In this document: in pieces, positions 1-7,525 of the stretch
Numbering within the stretch: the stretch's first letter is position 1
Layout of the letters: each line of letters starts with the position of its first letter
Assembly (NCBI GenBank): GCA_009391605.1
Contig: VFGQ01000110.1
Coordinates: 1 to 38,091 of the forward strand
Direction: 5' to 3'
From: SAR202 cluster bacterium
GTDB taxonomy: Bacteria; Chloroflexota; Dehalococcoidia; SAR202; GCA-002694895
Length of the DNA: 38,091 bases
The notes under the pieces: generated by a model
What the model was told of the DNA's origin: nothing
Databases searched by the model: none
What the model saw: only the letters and a program-made list of their open reading frames with translations
Program-made: the position numbers and the translations under genes

Positions 1-2
1 CA

Positions 3-980
3 AATGATAGATATTGTAAATCATCTGATTGGGGTGATTATAATAATGATGGGTTGATAGATTTATTTATATCTAATTTTGCCGGTGAAAATAGATTATA
101 TAAAAATTTTGGTAACGGATTATTTAAAGATATAGCGAGAGAAATTGGAATCACGGATCCTTATTACAGTTTCACCTCTTGGTTTTGGGATTATGATAAT
201 GATGGCGATTTAGATATTTTTTCTTCAGGATATGAGAATGGAATTATTAAATCTATTGAAAGTTTTATGGGTAAAGTTGATTCAAATTATTCTTTAAAAT
301 TGTATGAAAATAATGGTGAGGGTTTATATAGAGATAATACTCAAAGTTTAGGTTTATTGAAAGTTCATTCAACTATGGGGGCAAATTTTGGAGATGTCAA
401 TAATGATGGATATGATGATTTATATTTAGGTACAGGATATCCTGCTATTGATTCATTTGTCCCCAATGCATTTTATTTTAACAAAGAAGGATTGAGTTTT
501 GTTGACAAGACTCATATATATGGCCTGGGGCATATTCAGAAAGGGCATGGAGTGGCTTTTGCAGATTATGATTTAGATGGTGATTTAGATATTTTTGAAC
601 AAATGGGAGGTTTTTATTTGTCTGATGGTTTTACAAATATACTTTATCAAAATTCTAATATCACAAATAATTGGATTGGAATTAAATTGATAGGAGATAA
701 ATCAGGAAAAATTGCTTTAGGGGCCAAACTAAATTTAGTTTGTGACAATAAAAATTATAATAATATTGTAGAACCTGGAGGTAGTTTTGGATCATCTTCA
801 TTAATTAAAGTTATGGGAATACAAGATTGCAAAAACATTGATAAACTATACATAACTTGGCCTAGAGATCAAAGTATTCAAGAAATAAACAATATTGCTG
901 TGAATCAATATATTTTGATTAAAGAATCAGAATTAGGATATAAAAAAATTAATTTTAAAGTGGGTAATAAAATTGAATGA
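3..980 (+). CDS. CRTAC1 family protein, FG-GAP/VCBS repeats plus ASPIC/UnbV domain (5' end outside window)
   Basis: The frame is open from base 3, so the real start lies before the window; the TTG at 54 is internal. Four calcium-binding loops of the D-x-(D/N)-x-D-G-x-x-D type are visible (near bases 30-60, 190-220, 390-430 and 560-590), typical of FG-GAP/VCBS beta-propeller blades. The last ~90 residues (NNWIGIKL ... ITWPRDQS ... NQYILIKE) match the ASPIC/UnbV domain that ends CRTAC1-type proteins. Members are usually exported and probably bind calcium and glycans or other proteins; no enzymatic role is established. The signal peptide, if any, is not visible. The stop overlaps the next gene's TTG start by 8 nt, so the two are probably co-transcribed, but no functional link is evident. 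Confidence 0.85.
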   Translation, partial: NDRYCKSSDWGDYNNDGLIDLFISNFAGENRLYKNFGNGLFKDIAREIGITDPYYSFTSWFWDYDNDGDLDIFSSGYENGIIKSIESFMGKVDSNYSLKLYENNGEGLYRDNTQSLGLLKVHSTMGANFGDVNNDGYDDLYLGTGYPAIDSFVPNAFYFNKEGLSFVDKTHIYGLGHIQKGHGVAFADYDLDGDLDIFEQMGGFYLSDGFTNILYQNSNITNNWIGIKLIGDKSGKIALGAKLNLVCDNKNYNNIVEPGGSFGSSSLIKVMGIQDCKNIDKLYITWPRDQSIQEINNIAVNQYILIKESELGYKKINFKVGNKIE

Positions 981-1932
981 ATTAAATACATATGAAATGA
1001 TTTCAAATGAAAATTGGACTCCAACACCATTGTTAAAAGCTAATATAATTAGTGATCATTTTAATTCAGAGATTTGGCTTAAAAGAGAAGATTGTACACC
1101 TGTAAAGTCATTTAAGTTAAGAGGAGCTTTAAGTGTTTTATCAGATTTAGTTGACCAGGGTAGTAATATAAATAAAATTGTAGCTGCATCGGCAGGAAAT
1201 TATGGGCTTGCTATTGCAGAAGCATGTAAAAGAAATAATATTCCTTGTGTAATTTATGTTCCGGAAAATGCTAACGAATCCAAAGTGGAAAGAATCAAAC
1301 TGACTGGATCTGAAGTTGTTAAACTTGGGAACGATTTTGATGATGCCAAATTTCATGGTAAAAAATATGCCGAAGATACCGGAGATATATTTCTAGAAGA
1401 TGGTGATTTGGATGGAATGCATGTTGGGGCAGGGACGATAGGTACAGAAATAATTAATAGTGGTATTGATTTTGATTACATATTTGTACCTATTGGAAAT
1501 GGATCATTAATATCAGGTATAGGAAAAGCTTTTAAAGATTCAAAATCTAAAGCTCAGATTATTGGTTTAATTCCCTCAGCATCACCCTGTATGTATCTTG
1601 CTTTGAATGGGGAAAATTATGAGAATCAGACGGCAGATACTATTGCAGACGGACTGTCTGTTAGGATTCCTGTACTTGCTTCTGTGAACAGAGTAAAAAC
1701 AATAGTTGATGATATTTTGTTAGTTGAAGAGAAATTATTGTTAAAATCTATGAAATCTTTTATAGATTATGAAAATTTATTAGTAGAGCCTTCTTCTGCG
1801 ATTACTTTGGCGGGGTTAAGTGAGTATCGGGAAAAATTTCCTAAAAATTCAAAAATTTGTTTTATCATTACAGGTGGTTTGGTAGATCCTTCTATGATAA
1901 ATTCGATAATTGATTCAGAGGGAGTCATATGA
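973..1932 (+). CDS. Threonine/serine dehydratase-like PLP-dependent enzyme
   Basis: This is a fold-type II PLP enzyme of 319 aa. The PLP lysine is K48 in SFKLRGA, the S-A-G-N-Y-G loop that holds the substrate carboxylate is at about residue 75, and a glycine-rich phosphate loop (PIGNGSLISG) is near 175. This is the arrangement of biosynthetic or catabolic threonine ammonia-lyase, serine racemase and relatives. At 319 aa it has only the catalytic domain and lacks the C-terminal ACT-like regulatory domain of IlvA, so it is more like a catabolic dehydratase or racemase. The TTG start at 973 has a GTGGG about 8 nt upstream; an in-frame ATG at 997 is the alternative. It overlaps the following reductase by 4 nt (ATGA). 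Substrate (Thr, Ser, hydroxyaspartate) cannot be told from sequence alone. Confidence 0.85.
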   Translation: MNELNTYEMISNENWTPTPLLKANIISDHFNSEIWLKREDCTPVKSFKLRGALSVLSDLVDQGSNINKIVAASAGNYGLAIAEACKRNNIPCVIYVPENANESKVERIKLTGSEVVKLGNDFDDAKFHGKKYAEDTGDIFLEDGDLDGMHVGAGTIGTEIINSGIDFDYIFVPIGNGSLISGIGKAFKDSKSKAQIIGLIPSASPCMYLALNGENYENQTADTIADGLSVRIPVLASVNRVKTIVDDILLVEEKLLLKSMKSFIDYENLLVEPSSAITLAGLSEYREKFPKNSKICFIITGGLVDPSMINSIIDSEGVI

Positions 1933-2927
1933 ATAAATCTTGGATATTGCATAAAAGACCATCGGGATATCCAAATTCAGAAGATTTTAAATTAGTGGAA
2001 TCAGAACTTCCTGAATTATTGGAAGGGGAAATTTTGATTGAATCTAAATTTTTATCCCTTGATCCATATATGCGTGGAAGAATGAATGATACTAAATCTT
2101 ACGCTCCTTCGGTGAAATTGGGAGATGTTATGACAGGAGAAGCAGTAGGTAAAGTTATTAAATCTAGAAATAGAAAAATAAAAGAAGGTTATTTTGTTAA
2201 TGCTCATATTGGATGGCAAGAGTATGGAAAAACAGATGGTAACTCTGTGAGAATTATAGATCCAAATTTAGCTCCTATATCTACTGCATTGGGCGTATTA
2301 GGGATGCCAGGCTTAACTGCTTATTTCGGATTATTAAATATTTGCAAACCATTACCTGGTGATACCGTAGTGGTTTCTGCTGCATCAGGAGCAGTGGGAG
2401 CAATAGTTGGTCAGATTGCAAAAATAATGGGATGCAGAGTTATTGGAATTGCAGGTAGTGAAAGAAAAATTGATTATTGTTCTTCAGAATTAAATTTTGA
2501 TTTTGTTATTAATTATAAAAAAGAGAATGTAATTAATAAAATTTTAGAGTATGCACCTGATGGTGTTGATGTTTATTTTGATAATGTTGGTGGTGAGATT
2601 TCTGATGCTGTGATATCAAATATAGCCATAGGTGGCAGAATAGCTATTTGTGGACAAATTTCTCTTTATAATTTAGAAGAAGCATCTATGGGGCCTAGAA
2701 TGGGTGGTGCTCTTTTAATTAATCAAGCATCGATGCAGGGATTTCTTGTTTTTCAATTCAAATCTCAATATCATGATGGCCTGATTAGATTGTCAGATTG
2801 GGTTAGAAAAGGTTCTTTAAAATATAAAGAAGATATCATTGATGGTATTGAAAATACTCCAAAAGCATTTATTGGCATGATGAATGGCAATAATTTTGGT
2901 AAATTATTAATTCGATTGAATAATTAA
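1929..2927 (+). CDS. NADP-dependent oxidoreductase, CurA/leukotriene B4 dehydrogenase type (zinc-free MDR)
   Basis: A medium-chain dehydrogenase/reductase of 332 aa, the full length for the family. The N-terminal part carries the family pattern SLDPYMRGRM (residues ~42-51). The Rossmann fold has AASGAVGAIVGQ around 151-162 and DNVGGE near 217-222. The catalytic-zinc and structural-zinc cysteine clusters are absent, which places it with the zinc-independent enone reductases (CurA, PTGR/LTB4DH, YncB). These reduce the C=C bond of alpha,beta-unsaturated ketones or aldehydes with NADPH. The start ATG overlaps the upstream stop by 4 nt, indicating translational coupling with the PLP enzyme. The natural substrate is unknown. 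It ends 9 nt from the oppositely oriented hydratase gene. Confidence 0.88.
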   Translation: MNKSWILHKRPSGYPNSEDFKLVESELPELLEGEILIESKFLSLDPYMRGRMNDTKSYAPSVKLGDVMTGEAVGKVIKSRNRKIKEGYFVNAHIGWQEYGKTDGNSVRIIDPNLAPISTALGVLGMPGLTAYFGLLNICKPLPGDTVVVSAASGAVGAIVGQIAKIMGCRVIGIAGSERKIDYCSSELNFDFVINYKKENVINKILEYAPDGVDVYFDNVGGEISDAVISNIAIGGRIAICGQISLYNLEEASMGPRMGGALLINQASMQGFLVFQFKSQYHDGLIRLSDWVRKGSLKYKEDIIDGIENTPKAFIGMMNGNNFGKLLIRLNN

Positions 2928-2936
2928 ATAGCAGAT

Positions 2937-3716
2937 TTAATTTGCAATATTTAGTTTTATAGTATCTAATCCAACGAAATTTGCGACGATATTATCACCA
3001 GGAAATATAGGGACAATACCCGTACAAGTCCCTGTAGAAATAATATTTCCCGGATTAATGGGTTTTCCCCTTTCTGACAAGTGATTTACGCTCCACTCAA
3101 GAACATTTAATGGAGACCCAAGAACATCTGAGCCATAACCTGATGTTATTTTTGATCCATTTTTGTATAGTTCAACATTTTGTTCAGTTAAATTTATATT
3201 TTCCCATTTATTTATTTCTATTCCTTTTACCAATCCTCTATGTACTACCATGTCGGCGATTAATTTTATTGGTCCAAGATTTTCAAATCCTCCTTTGAAT
3301 CTGCTAGCAATTATTTCAATGACAGGTATTAGGGAGTCAATAGCAGATGTTATTTCATTCAAATTATACTTTTTTGCTTTTGGGGGAAGATGTTTTTTAA
3401 ATTTAAATCCAAATTCACATTCCATACTAGTATTTTGGTTGTTAAAAATAGTAATAGTAGCTGGACTCTGATAACAGTAATCTTTAAATATTGGTGCTGT
3501 TACGGGCTCTTGAGTATTTAAATATTTTTGAGCTTTCAAACTAGTTGCTCCTATTTTCCATCCCACCTTTTCTATTTTAAAAATTTTTTCAGAAATATCC
3601 TGAAAGCTATAAGCTTCTTCAGTGGTTTTAAGAAAATTATATTCGGAAGGAGATATTACTTTGCCGTTTATTTGTGCATCGATAAGTTTATTAGCCAGGT
3701 TATATATTTTATTCAT
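2937..3716 (-). CDS. 2-keto-4-pentenoate hydratase family protein
   Basis: A protein of 259 aa, typical length for the MhpD/DmpE/DmpH family of the fumarylacetoacetate-hydrolase fold. Recognisable family blocks run in order: GWKIGATS near residue 52, the metal-binding E-x-E of MECEFGF near 100, PVIEII near 132, ADMVVHRGLVKG near 155, and the C-terminal GSPLNVLEWSVNHL followed by ISTGTCTG and GDNIVANF. Such enzymes add water to 2-hydroxypenta-2,4-dienoate or decarboxylate 4-oxalocrotonate after meta-cleavage of aromatics; broader 2-keto acid hydratases also occur. It is the last gene of a three-gene minus-strand operon (30 nt after the SDR gene). No extradiol dioxygenase or pyruvate aldolase is in view, so an aromatic pathway is only a possibility. 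Confidence 0.85.
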   Translation of the reverse strand: MNKIYNLANKLIDAQINGKVISPSEYNFLKTTEEAYSFQDISEKIFKIEKVGWKIGATSLKAQKYLNTQEPVTAPIFKDYCYQSPATITIFNNQNTSMECEFGFKFKKHLPPKAKKYNLNEITSAIDSLIPVIEIIASRFKGGFENLGPIKLIADMVVHRGLVKGIEINKWENINLTEQNVELYKNGSKITSGYGSDVLGSPLNVLEWSVNHLSERGKPINPGNIISTGTCTGIVPIFPGDNIVANFVGLDTIKLNIAN

Positions 3717-3746
3717 AACTATTTTAGATATAAAATTTAATTTTAT

Positions 3747-4505
3747 TTAATGAAGTAATAAACCGCCATCAATAATCAATTCTGTTCCTGTAATAAATGA
3801 TGATGCTTCTGAAAATAAAAATAATGTACCGTCTGCCATATCTTCTGGTTTTCCTAATCTACCTAAAGGTATATGATTTGCAATTTTAGATTGAGTTTCT
3901 TTATCATTTTTCCACCTGTCTTGAAGAGGTGTCATTGTTAATCCGGGGACAATTGTGTTTGATCTAATTCCGTCTTTTGCAAATTGCATAGCTATAGATT
4001 TAGATAAGTTCAAAATAGCGGCTTTTGATTGAGAATATGCATCTTGCGGAAGAGGATCTCCTCTATATGCCTGTACAGAAGAAATATGTACCATTGATCC
4101 GCCACCTGTTTTTTGCATTAAAGGGATAGCTTTTCTAGCAGCATAAGTAGACGCTTTTAAATTTATATTAATTACCTGGTCATAAACATCTAAATCAATA
4201 TCAACTAAAGATTTATCTTTCCCAAATAATAATACTCCTGCTACATTAGCAAGGAAATCTAAACGTTTAGTTTCTTTAAATACTTGATCAAAGATTAAAT
4301 CTATTTTATCGAATTTTGTAATATCTTCTTGAAAGTATTTGATATTTAAATTTGCATATTCTTCTGGTTTTTCTTTTAAATCAATTCCGTAAACCTTTGC
4401 TCCAAATTTAGAAAGAGCAAGTACTATTTCTTTCCCCATACCTCCTCCGGCACCGGTAACAATAGCAGTTTTATTATTGAAATTATAAATTGGATTAGTA
4501 GTCAT
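3747..4505 (-). CDS. SDR family NAD(P)-dependent oxidoreductase
   Basis: A classical short-chain dehydrogenase/reductase of 252 aa. The cofactor loop TGAGGGMG occupies residues 17-24, with NVAG near 88. The catalytic triad is S143 (HISS), Y157 and K161 (YSQSK), and the C-terminal ITGTELIIDGG block is intact near 238-248. The acidic residue after the second strand (GIDLKEK) suggests NAD rather than NADP. Enzymes of this kind interconvert secondary alcohols and ketones or act as 3-oxoacyl reductases. It sits between a hydroxyacid dehydrogenase (54 nt upstream) and a keto-acid hydratase, so a small-hydroxyacid or sugar-acid catabolic role is inferred; the substrate is not readable. Confidence 0.88.
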   Translation of the reverse strand: MTTNPIYNFNNKTAIVTGAGGGMGKEIVLALSKFGAKVYGIDLKEKPEEYANLNIKYFQEDITKFDKIDLIFDQVFKETKRLDFLANVAGVLLFGKDKSLVDIDLDVYDQVININLKASTYAARKAIPLMQKTGGGSMVHISSVQAYRGDPLPQDAYSQSKAAILNLSKSIAMQFAKDGIRSNTIVPGLTMTPLQDRWKNDKETQSKIANHIPLGRLGKPEDMADGTLFLFSEASSFITGTELIIDGGLLLH

Positions 4506-4559
4506 TTTATTTTAGAATTTAATTTAGTAAGTAATAAATCTCCATTAATTATTCGGTTA

Positions 4560-5471
4560 TTATGCAAAGCCACCAGGTGCATATTCAAATTCAATACCAG
4601 CTTTTTCTGCTATTAATTTTCTTAATATACCTGAATTTTTCCTTCCCCATCCTCGATTTAATATTTCAATTAAATTTTGTTCTAATATATTTGACATATC
4701 CATTGGAACTTTATTTTCTCTTCCCATTTCGCAAGCAAGTTTTACATCTTTAGCTCCAAGTTCAAGGAAAAACGAATATTCATCAGCAGCAAAATCATTT
4801 TGTGTAGCGTTGATCCAGTTTGCAAAGGGAGGATTTTTACCAGATGCACCTTTGGAAATTGCTTCAAGTAGTGTAGTTAAATCTACTCCTGCTTTTATTC
4901 CAGAAGCAAGCACTTCTGAAGCTATATTCATCAACAGACCACTGAATAAATTATGAGATAGTTTACATATTGTTCCATTTCCAGTAGGTCCACAATACAT
5001 TACTTTGTCACCCATAGCATTTAAAGCAGGTTTGATTTTATTGTATATTTCTTTGTCACCACCAGCCATAACACATAGGTCTTTTTTAACAGCTCCTATA
5101 ACTCCTCCGCTAACTGGGCAATCCATAAATGTAATCCCTTTTTTATCAAATGTTTCGTGTAATTTTTTAACCATTGATAAGGAATTTGTTGAAGAGTCAA
5201 TAACAATTGTATTTGAATCAATCCCCTCTAGTATTCCGTTTTCTCCAAGGCAAACTTTTTCTACGTCAGCTGGCATGGGTAAGCACATAAATATTATATC
5301 TTTACCTTTTGCACATTCTGCTGGTGAATTTGCCCAATTTCCGCCTGATTCAAGTATATCTATTGCAGATTCTTGATTTAAATCATTAACAGTAAATTGT
5401 GTGGAAAAAGTTTGAACATTTTTTGCCATGGGTTTCCCCATATTACCTATTCCGATCCATCCAATATCCAT
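4560..5471 (-). CDS. NAD(P)-dependent beta-hydroxyacid dehydrogenase (3-hydroxyisobutyrate dehydrogenase/tartronate semialdehyde reductase family)
   Basis: A protein of 303 aa. The N-terminal Rossmann loop is GIGNMG (residues 7-12). The substrate-binding block DCPVSGG lies near 116-122, and the catalytic lysine is K170 in GNGTICKLSHN. These are the signature regions of the 3-hydroxyisobutyrate dehydrogenase family, which reversibly oxidises beta-hydroxy acids to semialdehydes. The start ATG is preceded by a good AAGGAG about 7 nt upstream (5477-5482 on the plus strand, complement). It is first in the minus-strand operon and diverges from the gene at 5578. The C-terminal ~15 residues (EKAGIEFEYAPGGFA) extend slightly beyond the common core. 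The specific substrate (hydroxyisobutyrate, glycerate, sulfolactaldehyde, etc.) is not determinable here. Confidence 0.88.
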   Translation of the reverse strand: MDIGWIGIGNMGKPMAKNVQTFSTQFTVNDLNQESAIDILESGGNWANSPAECAKGKDIIFMCLPMPADVEKVCLGENGILEGIDSNTIVIDSSTNSLSMVKKLHETFDKKGITFMDCPVSGGVIGAVKKDLCVMAGGDKEIYNKIKPALNAMGDKVMYCGPTGNGTICKLSHNLFSGLLMNIASEVLASGIKAGVDLTTLLEAISKGASGKNPPFANWINATQNDFAADEYSFFLELGAKDVKLACEMGRENKVPMDMSNILEQNLIEILNRGWGRKNSGILRKLIAEKAGIEFEYAPGGFA

Positions 5472-5497
5472 TTTACACTCCTTAACTTTATTAACTT

Positions 5498-5550
5498 TTG
5501 TTATAAATCTTTACATTCGATTTATAATAGTATTTTAACTATTTTACAAT
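5498..5550. promoter_or_regulatory. Divergent promoter region for the 4560-5471 operon and the 5578 gene
   Basis: On the minus strand a TTGTAA -35 (5549 to 5544) and a TATAAA -10 (5526 to 5521) are 17 nt apart and would serve the hydroxyacid dehydrogenase operon. On the plus strand TATAAT (5523-5528) is a clear -10 with TTGTTA (5498-5503) 19 nt upstream; a second plus option is TTTATA (5521-5526) with TACAAT (5545-5550). The two -10 boxes overlap, so the two directions probably compete. AT richness makes chance matches likely, so the exact boxes are tentative. Confidence 0.45.
5501..5527. repeat. Perfect 9-bp inverted repeat, candidate operator
   Basis: TTATAAATC (5501-5509) and GATTTATAA (5519-5527) are exact reverse complements with a 9-nt spacer. 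The half-site centres are 18 bp apart, which places both arms on nearly the same DNA face as expected for a dimeric regulator. The right arm overlaps the candidate -10 boxes of both divergent promoters. No regulator gene is in the window, so the binding protein is unknown; an RNA hairpin is also possible. Confidence 0.5.
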
Positions 5551-5577
5551 CAAAATAAACTAAAAAGGACTACTAAA

Positions 5578-6102
5578 ATGGATTACCAAATTATTATGAA
5601 TTTTGCTCAAATTATTACTGGTTTAGCTACTTTATTAGTTGCATTTGTATTGGTATATCAATTACGTCAACAACACAGAGATGCGCAAAGGGAATTAGTT
5701 TTGGCAATAAATGAACAAAGACAATCTTTGGCAATTTCTTTAGCTAATAATCCTGAACTATCCGAAATCAACTATAGAGGAGGGCATGATTTTAATGATC
5801 TCAAAAATCAAGAAGAAAGAACTAGGTTTTTCAGGATTTTTGCTGCAGAAATGAATTTAAGTAATATAGCAGAGCAATATTCAGATCTTTTACATGTCGA
5901 CCCAGATTTTGCTTTAAAAGTAAATCTTTCATTATTTCCAGGAAGGAGAAAATTTTATAGAGAAAGCATCATGCGGCATACATTACCAAAAACTTTTGTA
6001 AATAAAATTGATAGATATATAATTGAAATAGAAGAAAAAGTTGGTGAGGACGGGCAAGATACATCTTTGTTGACGGATCGGGATAATGAAGGTAACCAAT
6101 AA
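5578..6102 (+). CDS. Hypothetical protein with one N-terminal membrane segment
   Basis: A protein of 174 aa that I do not recognise as a named family. Residues ~6-28 form one hydrophobic segment (FAQIITGLATLLVAFVLVY), followed at once by a basic stretch (LRQQHRDAQR). This predicts a membrane anchor with the remaining ~145 residues in the cytoplasm. That part is rich in charged and helical sequence, and the C-terminus is strongly acidic (EEKVGEDGQD onward). It resembles in layout the many bacterial proteins annotated only as 'hypothetical, single TM plus helical domain'. An AAAGGA Shine-Dalgarno sits about 8 nt before the ATG, and the gene has its own divergent promoter, so it is likely real and expressed. 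Function cannot be inferred. Confidence 0.75.
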   Translation: MDYQIIMNFAQIITGLATLLVAFVLVYQLRQQHRDAQRELVLAINEQRQSLAISLANNPELSEINYRGGHDFNDLKNQEERTRFFRIFAAEMNLSNIAEQYSDLLHVDPDFALKVNLSLFPGRRKFYRESIMRHTLPKTFVNKIDRYIIEIEEKVGEDGQDTSLLTDRDNEGNQ

Positions 6103-6116
6103 ATTGAAGAAAAATA

Positions 6117-6144
6117 TTGACTTTTATTTTGTTGAAAATATAAT
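6117..6144 (+). promoter_or_regulatory. Sigma-70-type promoter for the peroxiredoxin gene
   Basis: TTGACT (-35, 6117-6122) and TATAAT (-10, 6139-6144) are separated by 16 nt, close to the bacterial housekeeping consensus. The predicted transcription start near 6151 leaves a short leader with an AAGGA Shine-Dalgarno (6155-6159) before the ATG at 6171. It probably drives the genes from 6171 to 8029. Confidence 0.6.
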
Positions 6145-6170
6145 AAAAAAATATAAGGATAAAATACATT

Positions 6171-6743
6171 ATGGAACTCCTGAAATATTTACCTGAAGTA
6201 GATATAGAAGTTGGAGCCAAGGTTCCTAGCTTCTATTTGTTAGATACAAATAATAAAAAGTTAACTGATAAAGAATTGTTAGGAAAACCAGCAGTTTTAT
6301 ATTTTTACCCGATAGATAGCTCTTCTGGTTGCACTTTACAAGCATGTGAATTCAGAGATGTTTATGATGAATTACAAGAATTAGACTGTGCTGTTTACGG
6401 GATAAGCCCAGACGATAAAGATAGCCATCTTGAATTTTCTAATAATAATAATCTTCCTTTTCAATTATGTGTTGATCCAGATCAAAATATGATGCGAGAT
6501 TATGGTATTTGGGCAGAATATGAATTAAATGAAAAAGAAATTGATATGTTAAAACAAAATTTTCCTACAGTTTCAAAACGTATATTTGATGAGAATAAGC
6601 TCAGATCAGTCGTAAGATCTACTTTTTTGATTGATAAAAACGGCCTTCTTATTCGTAAATGGGTTAATGTAAGACCTCAAGGCCATGCAAGTAGTGTAAA
6701 AGAACAACTTAATAAATCTTTTAATTTTGAGATTGGATTTTAA
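6171..6743 (+). CDS. Peroxiredoxin, Bcp/PrxQ-like
   Basis: A protein of 190 aa with a thioredoxin-fold AhpC/Bcp core. The peroxidatic cysteine is C54 in the P-x(3)-S-x-x-C motif (PIDSSSGC), with serine in place of the usual threonine of this family. The second cysteine C59 (QACEF) is at the position used as resolving cysteine in Bcp-type enzymes. It reduces hydrogen peroxide and organic hydroperoxides with thiol electrons from thioredoxin or similar. It is ~35 residues longer than E. coli Bcp (~156 aa); the extra length is mainly an insertion around residues 115-145 (YELNEKEIDMLKQN...) between the conserved DYG and the TFLIDKNG strand. A good promoter and Shine-Dalgarno precede it. The insertion is unusual and may alter oligomerisation or partner binding. 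Confidence 0.88.
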   Translation: MELLKYLPEVDIEVGAKVPSFYLLDTNNKKLTDKELLGKPAVLYFYPIDSSSGCTLQACEFRDVYDELQELDCAVYGISPDDKDSHLEFSNNNNLPFQLCVDPDQNMMRDYGIWAEYELNEKEIDMLKQNFPTVSKRIFDENKLRSVVRSTFLIDKNGLLIRKWVNVRPQGHASSVKEQLNKSFNFEIGF

Positions 6744-6770
6744 ATAAAGAAAAGGGAGAAATAATTTACT

Positions 6771-7523
6771 GTGGAAAAATTTAATGATATAAAAAGACCA
6801 TCAGAAAGTTTAATAAATGCTTTATCTAAATTAACTAGTGCAACTGCCTCAGGAGAATTAAGTAGGATGGGAATTAAGGATGCATCAATAACAGGTCCAG
6901 TTACTTATAATCCTGGTAAAAAAATTATTGGACCTGCTTTAACTTTACAATTTTTACCTATTCGAGAGGATATATATTATGATGATGAATATACTGATCC
7001 AGAAGAACAATTACATAGACAGGTATTATATTTTACTAAACCTGGAGATATAGTTGTTGTTGATGCTAGAGGAAGTATGAATAGTGGGGTGTTTGGTGAA
7101 ATGATGTTAAGTTTTTTTAAAGGCAGAGGAGGGAAAGGTGTTGTGATTGATGGATGTATAAGAGATTATGCAAGTTCTAAAGATCTTGATTTAGGTTTAT
7201 GGTTGAAAGGAGTTACTCCTAATTATCACACTCAAACTAGTATGTTCCCGAGTGCTGTCAATGTACCAATCTCATGTGGAAATACTTTAGTTATGCCTGG
7301 CGATATAATTATTGCAGATGATGATGGTGCTGTTGTAATCCCTATTGATTATGCTCAAAAATTATCTGAAGTGGGAGGAGAGCATCAAGAATGGGAAATA
7401 TTTGTAAAAGAGAAATTGATTGATGGAGGTCATTTAAAAGATTATTATCCAAAACATTCCTGGTCAGAAAAAATAGAAGTTGAATATAAAAATTGGCTGA
7501 AGAAAAATAAGGGTAAAAAATAA
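6771..7523 (+). CDS. RraA/HMG-CHA aldolase family protein
   Basis: A protein of 250 aa, longer than E. coli RraA (161 aa) and in the range of the RraA-like class II pyruvate aldolases. Conserved family features are present: TSATASGELSRMGI near residue 22, GPALTLQF near 55, VVVDARG near 90, GEMM near 109, and VVIDGCIRD with R131 and D132. The R-D pair following a G-x-x-G-x-V-x-D-G stretch is the divalent-metal and substrate-binding site of 4-hydroxy-4-methyl-2-oxoglutarate/4-carboxy-4-hydroxy-2-oxoadipate aldolases. A GTG start follows a GGGAGAA Shine-Dalgarno. Either aldol cleavage or oxaloacetate decarboxylation fits; the keto-acid enzymes on the opposite strand nearby make a catabolic aldolase more likely than an RNase regulator, but this is inference. 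Confidence 0.85.
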   Translation: MEKFNDIKRPSESLINALSKLTSATASGELSRMGIKDASITGPVTYNPGKKIIGPALTLQFLPIREDIYYDDEYTDPEEQLHRQVLYFTKPGDIVVVDARGSMNSGVFGEMMLSFFKGRGGKGVVIDGCIRDYASSKDLDLGLWLKGVTPNYHTQTSMFPSAVNVPISCGNTLVMPGDIIIADDDGAVVIPIDYAQKLSEVGGEHQEWEIFVKEKLIDGGHLKDYYPKHSWSEKIEVEYKNWLKKNKGKK

Positions 7524-7525
7524 TT

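Noticed and set aside
3163..3471. Plus-strand ORF of 102 codons
   Set aside because: It lies entirely antisense to the well-supported 2-keto-4-pentenoate hydratase gene, is hydrophobic by composition and has no recognisable motif.
5005..5376. Plus-strand ORF of 123 codons
   Set aside because: It is antisense to the hydroxyacid dehydrogenase, with Ser/Pro-rich sequence typical of a shadow frame and no ribosome binding site.
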